Shown: in pieces, positions 58,265 through 64,000 of the stretch
How the letters are laid out: each line of letters begins with the position of its first letter
Position numbering within the stretch: the first letter of the stretch is position 1
Assembly (NCBI GenBank): GCA_014360985.1
Contig: JACIWK010000001.1
Location: forward strand, 108,457-172,456
DNA: 64,000 bases
Direction of reading: 5' to 3'
Source of the DNA: Candidatus Bipolaricaulota bacterium
GTDB lineage: Bacteria; Bipolaricaulota; Bipolaricaulia; Bipolaricaulales; Bipolaricaulaceae
Notes under the pieces: generated by a model
What the model was told of the DNA's origin: nothing
What the model saw: only the letters and a program-made list of their open reading frames with translations
Database searches by the model: none
Made by a program: the position numbers and the translations under genes

Positions 58265-59635
58265 ATGAGGACGATGGTCGTGGTGGCGCTGGCGCTCGTG
58301 TGGGGTCTCGTCGGGTTGGGATCGGAGACGGTCGTCGTCCCTGATCCCGGGCTGGAGGGAGCGATCCGTGCCGCGCTCGGGAAGCCCGAGGGCGATCTCA
58401 CGGTGGGTGACCTGGCGGGCCTCACGGAACTCGAGGCCATGGGACTGGACATCGAGGACCTCACAGGACTGGAGCACGCGGTGAACCTGAGGAAGCTCGC
58501 CCTCGTCGATAACCAGGTGTCCGACCTGTCCCCTATCTCTGGCCTCTCGGCGCTGGAGGAGCTCTCGATCGGGTGGAACCGCGTGCGCGATCTTTCCCCG
58601 GTGTCCAACCTCCCCCGGCTCAGGACGTTGGAGGCCGCGTTCAACGAGATCGAGGACCTTTCCCCTCTGGCCGGACTCACCAGGCTCTCCCACTTGGGCC
58701 TCGGCCACAACCGGATCCGGAACGTCGCTCCTTTGGCTTCGCTCCACGCCCTCGAGTGGCTGGACCTCACCTTCAACGAGGTCTTGGACCTCGCGCCCCT
58801 GGCGGGGCTCAAGAACCTGAAGTGGCTCATGCTGATGGCGAACAACGTGTTCGACCTCTCCCCTCTCTCCGGCCTGGTCAGCCTGCGCTGGCTGTGGATC
58901 GACATGAACGCGGTCACGGACCTGTCGCCGCTCGCGACCCTCACGGAGCTTCGGGAGGTCTCCGCGATGCAGAACGCTATCGCCGACGTCAGCCCGCTTG
59001 CCGGTCTTCGTAACCTTGAGAAGCTCGTTCTCTTGGGGAATGGAGTCTCCGACCTGCGCCCTCTGTCCGAGCTTGGCCGCCTCCGGTACCTGGACCTGGG
59101 CCACAACGCCGTGGCGGACCTCTCGCCTCTCGCCTCCCTCTCCGATCTCCGGTACCTGGACCTGAGCGGGAACCGGGTGGCCACCCTCGAACCGCTGGCC
59201 GGGCTCGCGAGGCTCGAGACGGTGGCGATCTCGGGGAACCCGGTGCGCGACCTCGCACCTTTGGCCGGGCTGAGGGAGCTGAGAGCGCTCGTCGCCGCCG
59301 GGGCGCGGATCGCCGACCTCTCTCCGGTTGCAGGTTCAACGAAGCTCGCGACCTTGAACGTTCAGGGAAACACGATTCGATCCGTCGAACCCCTCGCCAG
59401 CCTCGTCAGCCTGCGGGATCTCCTCCTTGGAGGGAACAACGTGTCCGACATCGGACCGCTGGCAGGGCTCCCCCTGGAGATCCTCGACCTGTCGGCCAAT
59501 CCGGTGGCGAGCTTCAGCCCACTCGTGGAGATCGCTTCCCTGCGTGTGGTGAACGTGATGCGGATCCTTCTCAAGCCCGAGGCGCGGGAGCTGCTGGACG
59601 AGTTGGAGAAGCGCGGGGTCCGCGTCCTGCGCTGA
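58265..59635 (+). CDS. Secreted leucine-rich repeat protein (SDS22/internalin-like)
   Basis: Signal peptide and many ~22-aa LRRs, e.g. LTRLSHLGLGHNRIRNVAPLASLHALEWLDLTFNEVLDLAPLAG. Confidence 0.9.
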   Translation: MRTMVVVALALVWGLVGLGSETVVVPDPGLEGAIRAALGKPEGDLTVGDLAGLTELEAMGLDIEDLTGLEHAVNLRKLALVDNQVSDLSPISGLSALEELSIGWNRVRDLSPVSNLPRLRTLEAAFNEIEDLSPLAGLTRLSHLGLGHNRIRNVAPLASLHALEWLDLTFNEVLDLAPLAGLKNLKWLMLMANNVFDLSPLSGLVSLRWLWIDMNAVTDLSPLATLTELREVSAMQNAIADVSPLAGLRNLEKLVLLGNGVSDLRPLSELGRLRYLDLGHNAVADLSPLASLSDLRYLDLSGNRVATLEPLAGLARLETVAISGNPVRDLAPLAGLRELRALVAAGARIADLSPVAGSTKLATLNVQGNTIRSVEPLASLVSLRDLLLGGNNVSDIGPLAGLPLEILDLSANPVASFSPLVEIASLRVVNVMRILLKPEARELLDELEKRGVRVLR

Positions 59636-59795
59636 CACGCGACCCAGGGCGAGCCGAAAGGTAGGGGTCCCGGCCGGGGCTCACCACAGCGACCCCGTTC
59701 GGGCCCGCTCAGCGGGCAAGCCCTGACCACGAGGCCTGCCCCACGGGCGCCCACAGCGTCTCGCCGGGGGTCCGGGCAACGGGATGCGCGACGAA

Positions 59796-60187
59796 CTACG
59801 CCTTCTGCGGAGCCTGGCCCGCCTCCAGCCAGGACCAGATGAACGGCCACAGCTCGCCGTCGAGCACGGCCTGGACGTTCCCCACCTCGACCTCGGTGCG
59901 GTGGTCCTTCACCAGTTGATACGGCTGCAGGACGTAGGATCGGATCTGGTGCCCCCACTCAATGTCCGCCAGTTCCCCGCGCAGCTCGTCCAGCTTCCGC
60001 GCCTGCTCCTGCTCCATCAGGGCCCGAAGCTTCGCCCGCAGCATCCGCATCGCGGTCAGCTTGTTCTGCATCTGGGAACGCTCATTCTGGCACCCGACCA
60101 CGATCCCGGTCGGGAGGTGGGTGATCCGGATCGCGGTCTCGTTCTTCTGCATGTGCTGCCCGCCCGGCCCCCCGGCGCGGAACCTCT
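59796..60187 (-). pseudogene. prfB: Peptide chain release factor 2, C-terminal fragment (prfB truncated)
   Basis: Minus frame [53 protein letters not shown]...[40 protein letters not shown]; upstream part absent, junction at 60188. Confidence 0.85.
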
Positions 60188-60188
60188 G

Positions 60189-61079
60189 GGGTCAGGTCTT
60201 GCAATCACACAAGCCCCAGGGCACACTCCCGCCGTGGCCCGACCGCTGAGAATCGAGTACCCAGGTGCGCTCTACCACGTGACCTCCCGCGGCAACGCCC
60301 GCCAGGAGGTCTTCTGGGACGACGTGGACCGGCGGGCGTTCCTCGAGGTTCTGTCCCAAGTGATCGAGCGGTTCGGCTGGCTGTGCCACGCCTACTGCCT
60401 CATGCCCAACCACTACCACTTGCTGATTGAGACCCTGCAGCCCAACCTGTCCCGGGGGATGCGCCAGCTGAACGGGGTCTACACCCAGGCGTTCAACCGC
60501 CGTCACCGCCGGGTCGGCCACCTGTTCGGAGGGCGGTTCAAGGCGATCGTGGTCCAGAAGGAGAGCTACCTCCTCGAGCTCGCCCGCTACGTCGTGCTCA
60601 ACCCGGTGCGGGCGGGACGGGTCCGTGCGGCCAAGGACTGGCCGTGGTCGAGCTACCGGGCGACGGTGGGGATGTCTCCCGTCCCCTCGTTCCTGACCAC
60701 GGAGTGGATCCTCTCGCACTTCGCGAGGAGCCGAACGAAGGCCCACGGAGCGTACCGACGGTTCGTGAGCGCGGGGAAGGGAGCCCGGCCGTGGGAGGAA
60801 CTCCCGGGCCAGATCTACCTGGGAAGCAACGAGTTCGTGCGCAATCTTCCCAAGGGGGGGCGGGGGCTAAGCGAGGTCCCCCGGGCCCAACGCGAGGGGG
60901 TGCGACCTTCCTTGGAGGATCTCCTCGGCGAGAACGCGGCGGCCGGGATGGTTGCGGCGTACCGGACCCATGGGTACGCGATGCGGGAGATCGCGGAGTT
61001 CCTCGGGGTGCACTACGCCACGGTAAGTCGGCGGATCCGGCGGTACGAGCAGGACCTGTTGGATTGCAAGACCTGACCC
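60189..61079 (+). mobile_element. Y1/RAYT-like element, 891 bp, bounded by 18-bp inverted repeats
   Basis: GGGTCAGGTCTTGCAATC 60189-60206 and GATTGCAAGACCTGACCC 61062-61079. Confidence 0.85.
60234..61076 (+). CDS. Y1_Tnp (REP-associated tyrosine transposase-like) protein
   Basis: MARPLRIEYPGALYHVTSRGNARQ...CLMPNHYHLLIET (HxH)...GHLFGGRFKAIVVQKESYLLELARYVVLNPVRAG; C-terminal HTH; last codons lie in the right inverted repeat. Confidence 0.9.
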   Translation: MARPLRIEYPGALYHVTSRGNARQEVFWDDVDRRAFLEVLSQVIERFGWLCHAYCLMPNHYHLLIETLQPNLSRGMRQLNGVYTQAFNRRHRRVGHLFGGRFKAIVVQKESYLLELARYVVLNPVRAGRVRAAKDWPWSSYRATVGMSPVPSFLTTEWILSHFARSRTKAHGAYRRFVSAGKGARPWEELPGQIYLGSNEFVRNLPKGGRGLSEVPRAQREGVRPSLEDLLGENAAAGMVAAYRTHGYAMREIAEFLGVHYATVSRRIRRYEQDLLDCKT

Positions 61080-61122
61080 TGTATGCGTAGACCCTGCATG
61101 CGAGTGTCCACCATCGAAGGAC

Positions 61123-61184
61123 TTGACAGGGGGGGGGGGTAGGTGCCTATAATAGGAGCCGTCATCAGGGGGGTGATGGGGATG
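61123..61184 (+). promoter_or_regulatory. Cassette IV promoter and leader
   Basis: TTGACA 61123-61128, G11 + TAGGTGCC, TATAAT 61148-61153; CATCA-GGGGGG-TGATG. Confidence 0.8.
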
Positions 61185-61850
61185 CCAAGGTGGACGCAGA
61201 TGGTGGCGGTGGCCCTCGCGGCTGTGGTCGGTCTCGTTCCCGCGTTCGCTCAGCTCAGCTATGCCCAGACGGTTCCGGTTTCACAGACCGCGCCTGTTCT
61301 TCCCAGCGGTGAGGAGATGGACGACGCAGAGCTGGCAGAGGTGGACGGGGAAGTCCTACTTACAAGCGTTTTCATCCTTGGGCTCAAACTGGCGAAGGTG
61401 GCAAAGCTGGCACTCATGGCAGGAACCGTTGCAGCGACCAGCGTGCAGAAGGGATGCGAGCGAGCATCAGAGGCGGTCACTTCCCTGGCTATGAGGGGCC
61501 AGAGCTTCGCCCAGATGCATCCGCTGGCCACGAACGTGGTGGGAAGTGGGGTCGCAAGCGCAGGGATGACAGCTGCGCAGGGAGGACGCGTTCAAGACGT
61601 TCTTGTCGCAGGAGCCTCAGGTGCGCTCGGAGGTGCGACTGGCCACGCGGTGGGCAAGCTTCCGATCGCTCAGCAGAACCCATTCCCAGCGGCGGCAACG
61701 ACGGGGTTCGTCACGGGCGCAGGGTTTGAGGCGATCTACCGGGCTGTGGACCCTTCGAGACCGGTAACCCTACGGGACGTGACTGTGGCTGGACTTGGTA
61801 GCGCCACAGGAAGCCTGGGTGTTGACTGGCTCATCCGTGGGGGGCGCTAG
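61182..61850 (+). CDS. Cassette precursor P4
   Basis: MPRWTQMVAVALAAVVGLVPAFAQLSYAQ...LPSGEEMDDAELAEVDGE|VLLTSVF...; Gly-zipper-like C-terminus; homologous to P3 core. Confidence 0.8.
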   Translation: MPRWTQMVAVALAAVVGLVPAFAQLSYAQTVPVSQTAPVLPSGEEMDDAELAEVDGEVLLTSVFILGLKLAKVAKLALMAGTVAATSVQKGCERASEAVTSLAMRGQSFAQMHPLATNVVGSGVASAGMTAAQGGRVQDVLVAGASGALGGATGHAVGKLPIAQQNPFPAAATTGFVTGAGFEAIYRAVDPSRPVTLRDVTVAGLGSATGSLGVDWLIRGGR

Positions 61851-61859
61851 AGGACCCTG

Positions 61860-62198
61860 ATGCTGACGAGGTTCTTGCAGCGGCACGGATGGTGGGCAGT
61901 GGCCTTCAGTGTTGGGATGACCATGTTCATCGGGTTCCGGCCCTGGAGTTCCGAGGGGCCTCTGCTGACGTCCCCTCTCCAGTGGGTCGTGACCTTCGTC
62001 GGGCTGGTGCTGAGCCAGCTCGGGATCCGGGCCCTGGTGGACCCGGAGGTGGGCGCAAAGCTGCGGGAGAAGCTGGAGAGCCGACAGGCCCGACATAAGG
62101 CGCGCCGCGAGAGCTTGGAGCGGAAGGATGAGGAGGCGAGAAGACGCCTGAAGGAAGCATGGCGGGAGCTGAAGGGGGAGAGAACGACGAAACCGTGA
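61860..62198 (+). CDS. Small membrane protein of cassette IV
   Basis: MLTRFLQRHGWWAVAFSVGMTMFIGF...; second TM; charged C-terminus. Confidence 0.65.
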   Translation: MLTRFLQRHGWWAVAFSVGMTMFIGFRPWSSEGPLLTSPLQWVVTFVGLVLSQLGIRALVDPEVGAKLREKLESRQARHKARRESLERKDEEARRRLKEAWRELKGERTTKP

Positions 62199-62212
62199 CA
62201 GGGAGCGCCAGG

Positions 62213-62467
62213 ATGAAGCCGATTGGCCCACTGCTCAAGGACAGCGCACGGTTCGCCACGACCCTTACGCCGTGGATCTTCGTCGTGCTGGGGATTCTGG
62301 GAAAGGTTGACTTCTCAGAGCGCTGGGAGCTGGTCGGGCGACTGGCGATCGCGTGGGGGGCGGTCGTGCTTGTCGGCATACCGTTCGATATCGTGATCTA
62401 CGCCCTGGAAGGGAGGCTGAAGCGGAAGAAAGCAGAGCAACAGGCCAATCGGGGATCTGAGACCTAG
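62213..62467 (+). CDS. 84-aa membrane protein (MKPIGPLL family), cassette IV copy
   Basis: 3 substitutions in 84 aa versus 54409-54663. Confidence 0.75.
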   Translation: MKPIGPLLKDSARFATTLTPWIFVVLGILGKVDFSERWELVGRLAIAWGAVVLVGIPFDIVIYALEGRLKRKKAEQQANRGSET

Positions 62468-62511
62468 GGCTCGCCGCTGCGGCTCGCGGGGACGGCCCGA
62501 GATGGGGGGAG

Positions 62512-62595
62512 TTGGCGGAACTGCTCTTGCTCGTTGAACTTCTGTTCCAGCCTCTGCCGCACCGGGACCTGCGCTACGAGTGGGTGGTGGGGCAG
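62512..62595 (+). pseudogene. C39 peptidase, 28-codon 5' remnant
   Basis: MAELLLLVELLFQPLPHRDLRYEWVVGQ identical to the N-terminus at 54711, then sequence switches to cassette V upstream region. Confidence 0.85.
62569..62595 (+). repeat. C39 junction repeat, copy 4
   Basis: CTGCGCTACGAGTGGGTGGTGGGGCAG then AGAGCGAGCGCACGCC (promoter-proximal spacer). Confidence 0.9.
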
Positions 62596-62683
62596 AGAGC
62601 GAGCGCACGCCCCAGACCTCATGGTGCACTGATTCCATGTGCGATCTTCCGCAGGAGGGGACGAGTGTCCACCATCGAAGGGC

Positions 62684-62748
62684 TTGACAGGGAGGGGGGG
62701 GTAGGTGCCTATAATGGGAGCCATCATTAATAGGAGGTGATCGGGATG
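62684..62748 (+). promoter_or_regulatory. Cassette V promoter and leader (hairpin degenerate)
   Basis: TTGACA 62684-62689, GGGAGGGGGGGG + TAGGTGCC (20-nt spacer), TATAAT 62710-62715; AGGAGG SD. Confidence 0.8.
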
Positions 62749-63147
62749 CCAAGGTGGATGCAGATGGTGGCGGTGGCCCTCGCGGCCGTGGTCGGTTTGG
62801 TTCCCGCTTTCGCCCAGCTGGGCTATGCCCAGGCGGTTCCTGAATCTGGGCTAGTCACTCCTGTTGGAGAGGAACTTCTGGACGAGGAACTATGGATTGT
62901 GGGCGAAGCCTACCCGGGTTTCACGAAGGACCTCTTCATAGGTGCCACGGTGGGAATAACCACAGGGTTTATTGCATCTCAGTCAGGTGCTTCTCTAAAG
63001 ACCTCAATCACCGCCGGAATCCTTACGTTTTTTGGCTACCTAGCAGGCGTATGGCCTCGTCCGCCAACGTCTCCAAGCTTCCTCCAGTTCTTCTTGATGG
63101 ACATGTTGGACCCAATGTGGAAGCTTCGAAACCTGCGCCCGGTGTGA
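62746..63147 (+). CDS. Cassette precursor P5
   Basis: MPRWMQMVAVALAAVVGLVPAFAQLGYAQ...TPVGEELLDEELWIVGEA|YPGFTKDLFIGATVG... Confidence 0.8.
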   Translation: MPRWMQMVAVALAAVVGLVPAFAQLGYAQAVPESGLVTPVGEELLDEELWIVGEAYPGFTKDLFIGATVGITTGFIASQSGASLKTSITAGILTFFGYLAGVWPRPPTSPSFLQFFLMDMLDPMWKLRNLRPV

Positions 63148-63185
63148 GCCATTGTGTGCGGGGGGAGTGAGACAATAGGCCAAGT

Positions 63186-63587
63186 ATGTTAACGATGCCC
63201 AGGCTTCTAAAGTGGGGTCTCATACTACCACTCGCGCTCCTTCCCCTTGTGTTGCTGGAGCAACACGGATGGTGGAGGGCTTTGGTGCTCCTTGTAGGGA
63301 GTTATGGTGTTCTAGTCCTCGGTACCATAACCGGGTGGATATTGACAGACCTGGCGGAGAGGTGGGGTGCTACAGCTCGCCTGGCCGTGCGAGCTTGCGT
63401 CGGGATGGCCCTGCTTTACGCCATATTCGCCTTGATCTGGATTGCTGAACCGCCTACGAGGAAGATTGTTCATTTCTTAGCAGATTGGAAAGTCCTTCTG
63501 GCTGCGGTAGTTTTCGGCGTGTGCTATGCAATTCCTCCGCCTAGTAGATGGGGCAGGAGGCAACACAAAGGGAACGGTGACAGCTAG
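63186..63587 (+). CDS. Multi-TM membrane protein of cassette V, candidate immunity protein
   Basis: LLKWGLILPLALLPLVLLEQHGWWRALVLLVGSYGVLVLGTITGWIL; HGWW shared with the cassette IV protein. Confidence 0.65.
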   Translation: MLTMPRLLKWGLILPLALLPLVLLEQHGWWRALVLLVGSYGVLVLGTITGWILTDLAERWGATARLAVRACVGMALLYAIFALIWIAEPPTRKIVHFLADWKVLLAAVVFGVCYAIPPPSRWGRRQHKGNGDS

Positions 63588-63713
63588 CGACTCTCTTCCT
63601 TTATCTGTCTCTTGCTGTCCTGACGCATAGAGGGCCAGTACGGGAAAGCAGAGCGACAGCCCGATCGGGAATCCAAGGCCTGCGGCTCGGGGGACGGCCC
63701 GAGATGGGGGGAG

Positions 63714-64000
63714 TTGGTGGAACTGCTCTTGCTCGTTGAACTCCTGTTCCAGCCCCTGCCGTACCGGGACCTGCGCTACGAGTGGGTGGTGGGGCAGGCG
63801 GACTGGTACACGTGCGGGCCGGCGGCGGTGGCGACGCTCCTTACCCACTACTACGGCATTGCCACCACTGAGGCTGAGGCACTGGAACTCGCCGAAGGGT
63901 TCATGGTCGCCGCGGGCCGCGAGCCCGGACAGGCACTCACCGCGCTTGCCCTCCGGCAGACCCTAGAAGCTAAGGGCATCCCCACCAAAGGATACCGGGT
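63714..64000 (+). CDS. C39-like cysteine peptidase, second copy (runs off window)
   Basis: MVELLLLVELLFQPLPYRDLRYEWVVGQADWYTCGPAAVATLLTHYYGIATTEAEALELAEGFMVAAGREPGQALTALALRQTLEAKGIPTKGYRV. Confidence 0.85.
   Translation, partial: MVELLLLVELLFQPLPYRDLRYEWVVGQADWYTCGPAAVATLLTHYYGIATTEAEALELAEGFMVAAGREPGQALTALALRQTLEAKGIPTKGYR
63771..63797 (+). repeat. C39 junction repeat, copy 5 (followed by catalytic C39 domain)
   Basis: CTGCGCTACGAGTGGGTGGTGGGGCAG then GCGGACTGGTACACGTGCGGG. Confidence 0.9.

Noticed and set aside
51200-64000. CRISPR array or integron as an explanation for the regular repeats
   Set aside because: Repeat spacing is ~1 kb or more with coding content in each unit; no short direct-repeat/spacer pattern, Cas genes, integrase or attC-like sites were seen.
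51200-64000. Sequencing/assembly artefact producing duplicated cassettes
   Set aside because: Cores, spacer lengths and downstream genes differ between units, so they are not collapsed or duplicated reads. Poly-G tract lengths could still contain sequencing error and need read-level checks.

Overview
This is a GC-rich bacterial chromosome window. Gene content suggests a deep-branching, possibly thermophilic, diderm lineage such as Bipolaricaulota/Acetothermia, but that placement is inference only. About 0-50.9 kb is mostly ordinary: partial jag/yidC, a ribE-ribBA-ribH-hisS run, a sugar ABC-transporter locus with a mannosylglycerate-synthase-like gene, glmS/alr/hypF, ruvA/ruvX, trmD/khpA/rpsP/ffh, pheT/tsaE, feoAB and an amidase. 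The accessory region is 50.9-64 kb. It holds a five-copy cassette array. Each unit has (i) a TTGACA/TATAAT-type promoter with a variable poly-G run in its spacer, (ii) a short leader, usually with a hairpin whose loop carries the Shine-Dalgarno-like G run, (iii) a precursor with a near-invariant Sec-type signal peptide, a double-glycine-leader-like motif (GEEL-x(2-3)-EL-x-x-V-D-G-E/D) and a hypervariable hydrophobic/Gly-rich C-terminus, (iv) one or two small membrane proteins (candidate immunity proteins), and (v) the 5' end of a stand-alone C39-like cysteine peptidase gene. The 27-bp segment CTGCGCTACGAGTGGGTGGTGGGGCAG, ending at the codon for the putative oxyanion-hole Gln of C39, occurs five times. 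Twice it continues into the catalytic C39 domain and three times it switches to the next cassette's promoter. One C39 gene is split by a 1,829-bp IS1634-like element with an 11-bp TIR and a GCAGA target duplication; removing the element restores a 200-codon ORF. An 891-bp Y1/RAYT-like element, a 174-bp non-autonomous relative with the same 18-bp ends, and a truncated prfB (RF2) lie in or beside the array. I interpret the array as a polymorphic, possibly phase-variable, C39-processed secreted peptide/immunity system. No database search was possible.
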